A stretch of DNA of 64,000 nt, from positions 13,993,234-14,057,233 of the forward strand of contig NC_049903.1 of assembly GCF_001411555.2 (NCBI RefSeq), written 5' to 3'. A program made the position numbers and the translations under genes. How positions within the stretch are numbered: the first letter of the stretch is position 1; the number at the start of each line of letters is the position of its first letter. The notes below the pieces were generated by a model. It did no database searches and was not told the DNA's origin. It saw nothing but the letters and a program-made list of their open reading frames with translations. This document shows positions 1 through 12,030 of this stretch, piece by piece. This DNA comes from Juglans regia. Taxonomy: Eukaryota > Streptophyta > Magnoliopsida > Fagales > Juglandaceae.

Positions 1-94
1 GAAGCCAACAAATTGGTGGATAGGCAAACTCTCCTACAACTATGTGTGAAACTATGAGTTTTCACTACCATCTTCCAAGTTTTCAAAAACGTAC

Positions 95-2875
95 TTGGCT
101 GTATTTTGCCCTGTCAGGAGTGTCCCCTTCCTTTGGACCAACAATGACAGAAACGGCATTAATAACTTTCCTCACTCCTTTGAAGTACTCAGGGACCAGA
201 GTGCTCTCCTTAGTAATGTCTCCAACAATCTGAAATTTGTAGAAAAAGGCACAGTCATAAGCATGTAAAGTAAGGGATGAAAACACAACCAAGTTTCATA
301 TAACCAACTTATTATGTACAATCATGTAATGGAAACATCTTGACAGGGTTTGTTGAATGAAAGAATCTGAATATACTCCACCCGAGAAATGACATCAACG
401 ATTTAATATACTAGGCACTCCACATAAAAAAATAAATTAGTAAAACAATAAATAATTAAAAGCTCACAGACAAAATCAGGACAGTCACAAACAGTTTGAT
501 TAATCAATTAGATATTGTGCTATGAAGCATCTGCTTTTTCAGAGGATGTACTGATTACAGTTGAGAGTACCAAAGAATCATATTTTCTAAATAATTCATT
601 TCTTCCGCCCAAGAAAGAGTCGCACAATCAGTTACTAACATCAATTGAGACTGGGAAAGAATTCAGAAACTTCCAAAGTTGACATGTATACATTTACTCG
701 TAAAGATAGGGGAAAATAGAGGCAAAATTCAGAAGTACATTCTTTTTAGATAGGTAATGTACAGAAAACATACATCCTCCAGACTCAATATGAGTAGGCC
801 TGTTTAGGCCTGCTTATCAAAAACTGACAACCAAAAATGCCCAGGAATGCATCCTTCGCTCAAAGTCGTAAATGTGATCGATCAGTTAGGAAGAGAAATT
901 TTATGCAGTAGCTACTAGCTAGCTCACCAAGTCAATATCTGGGCTGAACATCTTTCTTGCCTTCTCTTCATTTCTGACCTAAGAAATTGTCATACAAAAA
1001 TGGGGATATATAATAGTCAATGACTACTAAAAATCTTAAGAGCATATTGGAAATTTCTCTAAATGAATAATGCTACAATGGCTTGCAGCACTTTCAGCTA
1101 AGCATGCATTACAAACACATTTGAAGGTAGGAGCAGAAATACCAATGCTCGGACTGGCAATCCTTTCTTCTGTAAGATGTTGACTACTCTTCTACCCACA
1201 CCACCAGTAGCTCCAGCTACCAGGATAATACCAGAAGTATCCATGGCCTTTACTGGCTCACTGGGTGATGGGCTGGATAGTTTCTCAATCAGAAATTCAA
1301 AGAACTTCACAACTCCCAAAAATTGAATTCTTGTCAGTAAATACCAAAAATAAATTATTGTTCAAACAGGCAAGATATGTTAGAGGCGATCAAAATTGGA
1401 ATAGACACCATGTCTAACCTTGGCAGGGGATGGGGGTCCATTAAAAAAATATAAAGTTTTTAAAAATCTGCCAAAGTCCCAACTCTGCTTTCCAGCTTCT
1501 GCTGATACAGGCCCGTTATTTGTTCTTGAAGAGAGAGAAGCTAAGCTTTGTCTGTAAACAAAGGACTTCGGTTTGTCATTAAGTTGAAGAAACGGTTTAG
1601 GTAGTGGAGAGGACAGTAACCGAGGATGGAAAGATTTGTTCGAAAATTTTCTACTGAAAGGAGATGAAGAGCCCTGCAGTGTCAATTAATTGAGCCATGC
1701 AAGTTAAACTAATCGCAAATTCAAAGATGTTGGCATGTGAAATATCATCTGAAACAGATATACTTATGCAATAAAATATAGTAAAGGGATAAATATGGAG
1801 AATCTACATAAAAACATCTTTATGTTTTTCATTCTCAAAAGTGTCATGGGAAGTATTTTGGCTCGAATTCATCTATCATTTTTCAAGGACTCCTGGACAT
1901 GGTCACAAACATCGAAGACCATTTAGAAATAGATGAATGCCCAAATTAACCACAAAATACGGAAATAATTGGGCAACATATTGAAGAACGATTTGGATGT
2001 ACTTCGCAATAGATATTTTTCTCTATAGCGGCATAATATCAATTATAGAAAGAAAAGAAAATAAAGAGAGGATATTTTTTTATATTCATGCTATAGTCAA
2101 GAAATTAAGAGATGCCTTAAATTAGTAATCAATCGGCTGCCTAGAATTGAGTATGAAACTGAACACAGTACGTTCTTATCACGTGTACGTTCTTAATAAT
2201 GTCAGATTGAATGCTCCAGGAGAACTAGTTGAATGCTGCAGCAACACTTCTACAACACAAAGCAAACATTGTGTGTCTCCAATCGACACAACGTGCAAAA
2301 TATTAATTGCTGATAGATTACAAACCGGCTCAAAAGAAACATCGCCCATATCGTTAAGACAGCCTCTAACCCACCCTAGTCTCTCTAGAGAAATCCCAGA
2401 CTACAAAACATACCCATTCAATTCACTCATCATCCTTCCACATTGTAAACATTTCATGAATACATTATATACAATAAAATACCAAACACAAGTTAGCTGT
2501 AGGCTCATAGCATACAATATATGCACATCAAGACCATCCAAACTCTAAAATTTAACTTCCATATCTCGTGGTGGTCCGGTCGAACTGAAACTAAAAGACT
2601 CTGGTTTGCCTAACATAAAAACAAATGGCAATATGTTTTCACACACAAGCTGTTTTTTTTAACGTTTTTCCTAAGAGTAGTTATACCACAAAGACTGCAA
2701 CTTTGAGTTTTCGACCTTCATGTGAAGTGGGAGATACTTAAACGGTACAAGAGAACAAGGAATTCCTTCCAATTTATTGATTTATTTTATTAAATCTTTT
2801 TGGGTGTGGGGTTACCTGAACGTTGAGAATAGAGGAAGACAGAGACGACGATACTTGCATAGAACAGCATTCCAT
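95..2875 (-). CDS. Plastid NAD(P)-binding Rossmann protein, At4g18810-like, 5' part of gene
   Basis: The gene reads leftward and is cut by the window edge. Five coding exons join in frame with GT/AG borders: 2875-2816, 1673-1419, 1304-1143, 978-928 and 229-95. They total 221 codons, and all junctions are phase 0. Exons 1-2 give a Ser-rich, basic N-terminus that looks like a chloroplast transit peptide. Exon 3 carries the dinucleotide-binding loop GATGGVGRR. Exon 4 is only 51 nt and begins VRNEEKARKMF. Exon 5 contains GDITKE, KVINAVSVIVG and GPKEGDTP. From memory this matches Arabidopsis At4g18810, a Rossmann-fold protein of unproven function in the same wider group as the PSII factor HCF173. 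The CIA30 part expected in the family would lie beyond position 1. ATG 2873-2875 was chosen because it gives an open first exon ending exactly at CAG|GTAACC. The TTG at 1685 that opens a longer frame lies in the intron. Confidence 0.85.
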
Positions 2876-3382
2876 CGTTTTTCACAGAGAGAGAGAGAGA
2901 GAGAGCGGGGTTTGGGAAACTGATATTTGTAGCAGAGTAAATATAGACCACACACAACCCCGACAGTCTCATACCAAGACACACCCCACGCTCTCTTTTA
3001 ACTGCAGTTTGAGATAAAATTATTTTACATGTATTCTTGGTTTTAATTTTTCTAAAAGTGGTATCGATGGCCATGGTAACATTTCAAATTACTCATTCCA
3101 AGATATAAAATTACTCATGTTATGATAAAAAGACAAAAGACTATTGATGATAAAAACATAAAAATTCACAAAAAATAGGATGAATGAACTTTATTTTCTT
3201 TTTAATTTTTTATTGGGCGATTGATGTCATTTTGGCAACAGAGAGATACCGAATTCACATTAATATATGAAAAATATTGAAAAATGTGAGAATATTACAA
3301 ATTTAATGGTAATTATATTTAAATGATATAGAGAAGCTGATATACGATGTATTGTAAAAGTTAGCTAAAAAAAAAGGTGAGA
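2876..3382 (-). promoter_or_regulatory. 5' flank of the Rossmann-fold gene
   Basis: This AT-rich stretch precedes the ATG at 2875. On the coding strand a (TC)n tract at about 2888-2906 lies just upstream of the start, as pyrimidine patches often do in plant promoters and 5' UTRs. No clear TATA box or transcription start could be fixed. Short frames here (2790-3074 and 2823-3017) have no recognisable product. Confidence 0.4.
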
Positions 3383-3962
3383 TATATGGTATATTTTGTT
3401 CTTTAATGCCTCATTTGATTACGTAGTTTAGATGAGATAAAATGAGATATTTTGAATAGTAGTGAGATTTTTGAATTGAAATGAAATGAGATGGCTTGTA
3501 AAAAAATGTGCATTAAAATAATGAGATGATATGAAATGATTTTAATTTTTTGAGAATTTGATAAAATGATGGGTGCCACCAATTATTGAGAAGTATTTAA
3601 TTAATGGATGGAAAATATTATAAATATATTAAAAATAAGTAATATATATTATTAATTTAAAAACCCATAAATATTTTAACTTTTCTAAAATATATTTTTT
3701 GTAGTTAGTCGTAATTATTTCAATATTTTTAAATATGATCGCATTTCTTTATTAACGAAATTGTTCTGATTATGATCTACTTATTATACTATATTTTACG
3801 AAATTCAAAATATGTCTATTTTATCTACGTATCCAAAACGCTCGTTCAACCATGTTTTAACTCATCTCTGCATTTTGTATATTGTGCATTAATGTAACAA
3901 TTGCTTTTCACCGCTCATTTGACACAAGACTCTGATCTCCTGCACCTCAAATCCCAATAGTC

Positions 3963-4555
3963 AGAGCATTAGCATTGGTTTATGTATATGCACGTGCATA
4001 TATAAAATTACCTCTTTTACATATCTACTTTATCATTTAAACAAAATTTTCATATTGGTTTATGTATATTTGAGATAAAATAATAATAAAATATTATTAG
4101 TTTATTATTATTACTTTTTTGCTAAAATCAATTTTTTTATATGTATTTTACAATTAACATCCACTACATACATTTGACATTAATAATACAAATGTAATAA
4201 TAAAAATATAATTTTTTAATAATAATATATTATAAATATAATAAAATGAAAAAATATATATAATATATTATAATAATAAAATGAATGTGCAAGTGAAGGT
4301 TTGTTGTGTTGTTAAAGGATGGAGAAAATAAAAGGATTGTGAGAGAGAGAGTGAGAGGAAAGAGAAATAATGATTAAAATATGATTTGTATGGTGAATAG
4401 TGGTTATCCAAATTTGGATAAGCACTGTTCATAGGTAGATAAATATTTGGATATGCAAAAGCCAATGTGGAGAATTTTAAGGTTATATTATGTAAATATG
4501 ACTTTACATATACATATATATAGACCAATACTAATCATATTTTAAATTCTCACAT
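3963..4555. repeat. AT-rich spacer of the inverted repeat, probable MITE of the GAGCATT family
   Basis: The left end reads GAGCATTAGCATTGGTTTAT. Near the right end are GACCAATACTAATCA and then CTCACATTGGCTAG, which resemble inverted copies of the left end. This suggests one or two further MITEs lying between the arms. The boundaries are uncertain. A minus-strand frame at 4268-4528 is low-complexity. Confidence 0.4.
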
Positions 4556-4761
4556 TGGCTAGGGTGAATATTGGTCGAAACTAAAAATTGGGAAAAAAAA
4601 TAACTATCACATTTTTAATATATAATTATCTATTAAAATTTTTATTTTATTGTAATATATAATAAAAAAAAGCATATTTCAAATTTTGTAAAATCTAGTA
4701 TAATAAATAGATCATAATTAGAATAATTTCGTTTAACAAAGAAATGTGATCATATTTGAAA

Positions 4762-4929
4762 TGAGTAGTGTTAAATGTACTTTTATTTTTACTTAAAGTT
4801 TTACTTACAAGATTCATTTTGTTAGTTTTATTTTGAATTTCAAATTTCATGATTTTCAGCATATCAATAATTGACATTTGGAGAAGTAAGTTTTTTGTAA
4901 ATTTTTCTCAAGTACATTTAGCATTTTCC
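4762..4929. mobile_element. 168-bp hAT-type MITE nested in the right arm
   Basis: The element is flanked by the 8-bp direct repeat ATTTGAAA (4754-4761 and 4930-4937). It has imperfect terminal inverted repeats around TAAATGTACTT and AAGTACATTTA. The matching point in the left arm (about 3720-3745) has a single, uninterrupted copy of the flanking sequence, so the left arm serves as the empty site. The 8-bp duplication points to hAT-type mobilisation. Confidence 0.75.
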
Positions 4930-5282
4930 ATTTGAAAATATTGAAATAATTATGACCAACTACAAAAAACATATTTTGGGAAAGTCAAAATATTTATGGG
5001 TATTTAAATTAATAATAAATATTATTTATTTTTAATATTTTCATAATATTTTCCATCCAATAATTAAATACTTCTCAATAATTGGTGGATGCACCACTTT
5101 ATCAAATCTTTAAAAAGTTAAAAACTATTTCATTTTATCTCACCATCCAAATACATATTTTTTTACAAACCATCTATTTCATCTTAACTCAAAAATCCCA
5201 CTATCATTTAAAATATCTTATTTCATCTTATCTAAACTACGTAATCAAACGAGACATTAAAAAACAAAATATAAAAACCATT

Positions 5283-6289
5283 GAGAATACTATGATGATA
5301 ACAGTAATGTAGTTGTGTAACTGTGTTATACAAAAACACTTCCAATTTAAAATGGAGCTATAAAAAACAATTCTCTCTTTATCATTTTTCAAGAAATAAA
5401 AAAGAAAAGAAACGGAACAACCATTATTTAATGTAGTCTTCTGTCATTATTATTGCGTAAAGGGGTTCCATTATAGCAATGTTGTATATATTGTTATAAT
5501 TAGGGCTGAGACCTATCTATCAACATTTATTTAGGGTTGTAATATATGGCAAAACCTATGAACTCACAAACACGACACGAAATAGGCAACTTCGACTTTG
5601 ATATAAATAGTTTTGGGTCAAAATGAATTGAGGACAATTGTTGGTTAATATGCAAAATCCATAATCAACTCGTATAATACGAATAAATTCTATCGATGTT
5701 TAGTTTTATACGCCTTTATTGTTATTGAGATATAATATTAATTTTAGTATTTGAATACTTAATATCTCAAAATATTCTTTTTTGTATTGTTAATATGTAA
5801 TTTTATTTTATAGAAATAATATTTTTCTTATATTATTGGTTTGAATATTGATCATAAAATATCTTAGCATTAATCAAGTTGTAATTGTGAATGATTTATA
5901 TAATTATCCATGTATTATATATAAAATCATATTAATTAGGTCAAAATAAATATATGGGTGAACTCAAACCATCTAAATGAAATGGGCTAAATAGGTTGCG
6001 TTCAAGTTGACCCAATAAAAGTTAATTCGTAAATGGGTTATACCAATTATATCGTATCACATGTTATTTATATGAGTCTGGTTAGGATCTTAGGGTCTCA
6101 CCCGTTTAATTAAATGGATCATATTTGGGTTGACTCATATAGCCTAAGACTAATGACTTAATACAACATAAATACGTCATTCGAAAAAAAATTGCCACCC
6201 CTTCAATACATGAATAATGTCCCCTCCTTGGATCTTATTGACACCAAAACCTATCACTCTAATTCTTGAAAAGTCATTTGAAAATCTTT
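5283..6289. other. AT-rich intergenic DNA, no gene seen
   Basis: No open frame with a recognisable product, RNA gene or clear repeat border was found. The stretch is simple AT-rich sequence with many stop codons in all frames. Confidence 0.5.
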
Positions 6290-7800
6290 GTCCATCATCC
6301 ACACCAAAAGTCAATGGACCATTCATGATGGTTCTATTAGTTTTTGACATGATAATTGGGTAATAGTTCCCTTGCTCAAAAGGGCTTTGTCATCTCCAAC
6401 CATTCCTTACAAATCAAAGATTTTTGCTCTTCAATGGTTGGACTTTAACTATCTCTCTAACCTTGGTGGTACATCCATTGTCTCTGGAGTTAGCCAATTC
6501 CCTATCAAAATCAAGATTGACCCTGATCTTCATGTTTGGAAGCACGATAAAAATTGTGTTTTCTTCTCTAAGTCTTATTGGAACTTATTTACGGAGTACT
6601 ACCCACACTTCTATTATATTTGAAACAAGGCCCTCCCTATTAAAATTTCTATTTTTGTCTGAAAATTATGGCACAATGGTATTCCATTCGATGACAAGAT
6701 CCAAAATTGTGGTCTTCATTTGGCTTCTAAGTTTAATAATTGCCTGGATGGTCATTTGGAAAATTCTAATCATGTTCTCTTTAATTATACTCTTTCTAAA
6801 GAGGTTTGAGATAAATTTTCTGAAGTTTTTTGCTTCACCAATATCGCCTCTCACAATTGGAAACAAAATGCCTCTCAGTGGTAGTCTTTTTTTTTAGGCA
6901 CATATCAATTTCATTTACTTGTTCAGTTGCTACCATCTCTCTACTTTTGGAAGATTTGGTTACCATAAAACAAAACTCATTTAGAGGACTCTTATACCCA
7001 TCAAACCACTGTCATCTATAAGATCATTTATTAGATCATCAAGCCCATACTCTTACATCCTATTCCAATGCTTCTATCATTGTTAATTTTTATAATTCTT
7101 CCTTTCATGATCTGGACTAAGAGACATTTTCTTGTCAAATGGTTACCCCCACCTAGGGCCTTAATCTCAACATTGATGTTGCTTCTAAAGTTAATCTTGG
7201 GCCCACATGTTGTGAGGGTATCTTTCAGTCTTATAATTGCTCTGTTATTGCTAATTTGTCTTATTATCTTGGTTTGGGTACTAACACTTTTGCATAATTG
7301 TCAATTTTAAGGAACGAGCTTATTTTGTGCTACCAGCTTTGTAATCGGGACCTCGTTGTGGAAACAATCTCTTATTGTTGTGAATTGATTTAATAATAGC
7401 TCCAGACTCCTTTAGATTTATTATGATATTTGAGATGATATTTTATATTTAAAAAATATCTTTCCATTTAGTATTAATCAATTCTACAGGGAAGAGAATG
7501 CTTTGGTGGACATTCTGGCTACCTTAGGAGCTTAGGGCTACCTAGCAAGTTTTTCTACCATTTTTTAGCTCTCCAAACATATGATTGACCTTTTTGTTTT
7601 AGATCGTGTAGTTACTCCTAGTTTCCAGCATTATTTTGAAATTTTATTTTTAGCTATTACTAGTATTCTATTGTATCCATTCGGCTGATTTTTCCAATGA
7701 TACTTTGCCTAATAGCCAAGTTTTGGGATTTTTATTATAACCCTCATTGCTCTATTTCTATAAGGTATTCTTCTACAACAAGTGAATGTTTATTAAAAAA
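6290..7800 (+). pseudogene. Decayed LINE 3' part (zinc-finger RT tail and RNase H)
   Basis: Several frames carry pieces of an L1-type LINE ORF2 C-terminus in the correct order. A zf-RVT-like segment with DPDLHVWKHDKN lies near 6515-6560, followed by a cysteine/histidine-poor remnant. Near 7140 a segment reads KWLPPPxG, as at the start of LINE RNase H domains. Near 7475-7545 it ends INQFYREENALVDILATLGA, the typical end of the domain. Frameshifts and stops break the reading frame throughout. The element appears to end in a short A tract at about 7793-7800. It is old and cannot encode an enzyme. Confidence 0.65.
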
Positions 7801-8263
7801 ATCAAGGTACTATGCTCTTTTTTTTTTATATATATATAAATGCATGAATATATGTTTAGAATATGCTTGAACTAAAACATAAGAATTTTTTGAAAATGGA
7901 AAGATACTAGGTAGAGTGCTTATACCAAGGCCTCAAAGAGGCCAGGTAGGGAGAAAGCCACCTTGCCCCCTTACTCAACATAGGGTTGCTCATGATGGCA
8001 TGTTTGGCAATGCCCTCTGCGTGTTGGTATGCAGGAGTGGATCTTCAACCACTACGGGTGTGTCTTGTTGATAAAGCCGACGAGGAATGAAAAAAATATT
8101 TTTTTTTTGTTTATTCTCGATGTATGCATCCCAACCCAGGAAAAGAGAAAGTGAGCTCAACTAGTGCTAGAAGGAATCATTCTCATCGTTAATATGAAAT
8201 CATATCAATTTGTGAGTTTATTTTTATAGAATTTCTTTTTGTTGTATTGCACGCGCGCGCGCA
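7801..8263. other. Intergenic DNA, no gene seen
   Basis: No coding frame or RNA gene can be supported here. A short GC-richer segment (about 7920-8060) containing the inverted pair GGCCTCAAAGAGGCC looks like a repeat fragment, but I could not assign it. Confidence 0.4.
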
Positions 8264-8296
8264 CAAACACACACATATTAATATACGTATATATAT

Positions 8297-8373
<77 letters not shown>
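8260..8373. repeat. Compound microsatellite (CG)n, (CA)n, (GT)n, (AT)n
   Basis: A run of alternating purine-pyrimidine dinucleotides. It starts with CGCGCGCG, passes through ACACACAC and ATATAT segments, continues as an uninterrupted GT run of about 20 units to 8341, and ends in an AT run of about 15 units. Frames that cross it (8239-8480) are products of the repeat and not genes. Confidence 0.95.
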
Positions 8374-8375
<2 letters not shown>

Positions 8376-9744
8376 CAACTACAAGATACAAGAGTATGGT
8401 GGAGACCTCAACAATCATTCCAAACTAGTTATTACAACACAAGAAAAATAAAGAAAAAAATAGAGATTTGGAGCCAATGACTTGGCCCCCACCCATTTTC
8501 CACAAGGGGGAGCTGCTCGAAGCGGTTTTAATACAGTCTAAAATTTGGACTACGATACTACAATCAAAAGTCGTATTGAATTATTTTGTGTTGTGTCTTG
8601 CTGGTTTGAATTGGCTGAATGAGACTTTTACTTACTCTTTCTCACAATTTTTGGTTAGAAGGAAAATAACATGTGACAGATGGTTTGAATTTTCAATAAA
8701 AGACTGATGATGTCTATCTAGGCGCATGGGGGTTGGTCGGATCTGAAAGATTCAAGGTTATTGATTCCACTACTACCACACATGGTGGCCAAAAACTCAC
8801 TATGGTGCGGCGGTGCGTGGATCTCACATGGTTTAGGCTACACATGAGCCACATGCACCTTTTTTATGATTTTCTATTGGCTGAAGCATCGGCAGTTAGG
8901 GAGTCTTGTAGTGGGGCGCGTGACGATCGTAAGTGGCATGAAAGCAGTAGATCGGCTTGTCTCCAAGCTATAGTCGAGAAACAAGAAAAATAATCGGTGG
9001 ACAATTCCAAGAAGGGCTATGGACATAAAGTTAGCCAATTTAATGTGGAGATTATTACAATAGGTTATGCAAACCAAAAAAAGTAACTTTATTTTGTTTA
9101 ATTTGGCTAAATTTTTACATAAACAAAGGTGAATGCTCCAAGAACTGTATGATGTATGCATTGTTACAAACTACACCTCGAAAGTTTTGGGTCAAAATAG
9201 ACTCAACCAATGGACCGAGTTAATGGCCCAAAATTGTAATCCCACTATAGCACAGTTGAAATTTGGTCCTTGTCCAAACATAAACCTGAGCCCATACTTC
9301 AACCCAAGTGCAATTCATGAGCCAACCCATAGGTTGCCCCGTAACTAAATTTTGAGGATGGTTATGCAAATAAATTTGACATTAACCACAAATTTGCTTA
9401 GAAGAAGAGGTAGAAATAGAAGATGGGGGACTCACCTTTGAAGGAAATAATTTGGTTGAAGAAATGGTAGCTTGTGGTGGACTTTTGCGGTTCCCAAAAC
9501 TTAGCATGTGTCTTTTTCGGGTGACTCATTTGTGCAAAGGTTAAACTTTATCATAAGATTTAACCCATAAAATATATTAAATAGCGATGGGTGGCAAGTC
9601 ACTTGAAACTGTCATCCTTCCCAAATCTTATATCCCGATTAGGAAAAAATGGAAGATATGTGATTGTATATTTTTTTAACCAAGTGTGTAGGTTGTGAGT
9701 AAGATACCCACTGGCCCACCCACTTAGTTTGTATATATAATATT
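8374..9744. other. Intergenic DNA, no gene seen
   Basis: Short frames of 60-95 codons occur on both strands, but none has a recognisable domain, splice-linked partner or codon pattern that supports a gene. The segment at 8490-9000 is less AT-rich than its surroundings and could be an unclassified transposon fragment. Confidence 0.4.
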
Positions 9745-9910
9745 ATATATGAGTAATACGAGATACAATCATGGATTGCGTTAGCGCCGCATAATCCTTT
9801 TGTTAAAGAGTGAGGTCCACTATTCAAAAATTAATTTTTATCATGTAAATCTCGTTTTTACTCACTTTTTTCAAAAAGATTGTACGGTGTCTGCGCATTC
9901 CACGACTGCA
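9745..9910. repeat. MITE-like repeat, copy 1 (GCGTTAGCGCCGCATAAT type)
   Basis: The segment reads from ATACAATCATGGATTGCG through GCGCCGCATAATCC to CATTCCACGACTGCAAATAT. A diverged second copy in the same orientation is at 22920-23085, where the shared landmarks are AGCGCCGTACAATCAT, a run of GAGACTCAC type and TTTTACGACTATA. Two scattered copies with the same order of landmarks indicate a dispersed non-autonomous element. The ends are only approximate. Confidence 0.55.
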
Positions 9911-9959
9911 AATATTATTTCTTTAATCTAAAATATGTACCTTACACCCATCTTTTGAA

Positions 9960-10105
9960 TCTCCTTTCTCTCCTATGATCTCTACTTCTCCCCCATCTTC
10001 TCATTCTCATTCTCATTCTCATTCTCCCTCCTCCACCTTTCTTCTTCTTCTTTTTCTTCTTCTTCTCATTCTCCTTCTTGTTTCTTCTCTCTTCTTATTT
10101 GAGGA
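9960..10105. repeat. Pyrimidine-rich low-complexity tract
   Basis: Contains CATTCT hexamer repeats (about 9998-10024) followed by CTT-rich sequence. It is a simple-sequence tract, and no function is evident. Confidence 0.85.
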
Positions 10106-11754
10106 CAGAAACTCCACATCTCCACCCTATACCCATGATTGCATTTCCTAAGTCTAAGATCCCCATGGCGCGACTATGGCTCTTAGGCCCTCATCCTTTA
10201 GATCCACGGAGTGGATGGCTGATATGATTCTTAGGTTGGATTGTTAAAGTTTTGGGTTGGCTGATTTGTATTGTATATGATTTTTTGAATGGATATTGAA
10301 ATTATTAGGTTGGATAGTTGATGGGATGTGATTTTCATAAATGGAAAGGGGACTAAATGGTGATGTTGCCAATTTGCCTGCCTATTTAACAATGATTATC
10401 TACAACGAGCCAAATGTTGGGTTGCGGACAAGGGTACATATGGTCATCCCGCCCTACATGGGCAGGTAGCCACCCAACAGGCCAAGGCAGGGCTGGGGAA
10501 GGTGGCTACCCAATACCCAACATATATGCGCATGTAGCAGCCTATTTATAAGTACCTCATGTTCCAAAATGAACATCCACTAAAAAGAAGTTCATATTCA
10601 CAATAATGTATGTGGTTTGTTGGTGTGTAATAAAAATTCTATTGGACGTGATCATTTTCGTGATCATTTTCTATAAGAGATCATGAGGTACAAGAAAGAT
10701 TATTATCTTTTTTTTTTCTATTCCTGATGTAGACATAGCGGCTTCTTTATAATTTAGCATCGGAAGCTCCCTCAGCTACTGATTCTCAATAAGTCCTTTG
10801 TTAATACTCTTCTAGAAACATTCACTTTGGTAAGATCGTGTGATCATAGATGCACAAGACGCCGTGAATGCCAAAAGAAGTTGGCACCAAGGGAAAACAA
10901 CTAACTACGTGAGAAAAAAAAAGACTAAGTTCAAAGAAGTTAGGGCATCTCTAGATCAAGTACAAGGCTAAATAAATAATATGCAGCAACCCAAGCCGCA
11001 TTAAAGGAAGTTGAAAGCATTTGTCAGTTGATTTGCCCACTAGTGCATTCTGCCCAACACCACCATTGAGTTAGCATGATGTAGACTGATGAAGATGTTA
11101 GAATTTAGAAATAAAGATTTGTTGATATTTACACAAAATGAGACAATCTCAATAGGGTGTTTGTCCCATAAGTTGTTGTTTAACAAAGGAATTGTAAATG
11201 TAGTAATTATGAACATGTTGTTTATATTTATAAACTACAAGACAGTAGTTGACAATGGGCACAACCATTGGCAAGGGACACAACCATTTGACTCAATTAA
11301 ATGATTGTGTCTCTTGACGCTTCCTCCACCAACACTCCATGAGAACCATCATTATAGGGAGGATAGAAATCCAAGGGGTATATTGTTTGGTGTGTGATCA
11401 TTGCCCATCAAATTCAAATCTTTCACTTGAACACATAACAACGATGATGAATCTAGGTGAGTATTTTTACCTTGGTACCAATTTAATTTTTCACAACTCA
11501 ACTATCATTTGCAACTCTTGCAAATCGGCGTCAGAGTAATGACAAGTCTTGATGTGTGTACGCTTTAGTCATTGCCTTAACTGACCCCATTCTTTACCAT
11601 ATGTTTTTTCACTGATCACATATTATGGGTGACTTCATTTCACTATATCTTTAGTGAATGACATCAATTATTCATGATTGAATAAATATCCTTGTCATAA
11701 TTGATGACTTCACCCAAATACATAAAAACATGTATCAACTTGTGCTAAATTTTT
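10106..11754. other. Intergenic DNA, no gene seen
   Basis: Frames at 11089-11304 and 11339-11539 have no recognisable similarity. A GC-richer patch at about 10430-10540 looks like a repeat fragment. The 3' LTR of the copia remnant that follows on the minus strand should lie in or near 11000-12000, but I could not define its ends. Confidence 0.35.
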
Positions 11755-11945
11755 ATTTAGTACTTCCTCTAAAAGTCATTTCTAACACTTTTCTTAATTA
11801 CCTTATCGATGACTTTATAAATGATCAACCCTTTATTTTGGGCAATCAACATGCATTGAACTTTTAGTAACTACTTCCTCTAGGATTGTTCCTAAGACTT
11901 TATTTACTTACCTTATCAGTGACTTTACAAATAACTAACCATTTA
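11755..11945. repeat. Imperfect tandem duplication, about 95-110 bp unit
   Basis: Two adjacent diverged copies share TACTTCCTCTA, TACCTTATC..TGACTTTA and CCATTTATTTTGGG / CCCTTTATTTTGGG in the same order. The first is at about 11760-11850 and the second at about 11870-11945. It lies next to the C-terminal end of the copia remnant. Confidence 0.7.
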
Positions 11946-12030
11946 TTTTGGGTAACTCCCCATAACTCCATTTATCTAGACATCTCCAAAACATCCAGAG
12001 TTATGTATGGTGACCATGATATTACTTTAC

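Larger units (their letters stand above)
3383..5282. repeat. Long inverted repeat (foldback element) with about 400-bp diverged arms
   Basis: The left arm, about 3383-3815, reads TAGTTTAGATGAGATAAAAT near its outer end. It returns as the reverse complement at about 4655-5282, whose outer end reads ATCTAAACTACGTAATCAAA. The arms are clearly homologous but diverged by substitutions and small indels. The right arm is longer because a 168-bp element was inserted in it (4762-4929). The sequence resembles the window's GAGATGAGAT-type MITEs, so it may be two MITEs inserted head to head or one large foldback element. The spacer holds other AT-rich repeat sequence. No coding capacity is seen. Confidence 0.75.

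Noticed and set aside
2147..2548. 133-codon plus-strand frame
   Set aside because: It lies antisense inside the first intron of the Rossmann-type gene and has no recognisable similarity.
95..2875. Identity as HCF173
   Set aside because: The Rossmann loop context, the conserved GPKEGDTP region and the exon layout fit the At4g18810-type relative better than HCF173 as I remember it.
8239..8480. Two overlapping frames with Cys-Val repeats
   Set aside because: Translations of the (GT)n(AT)n microsatellite.
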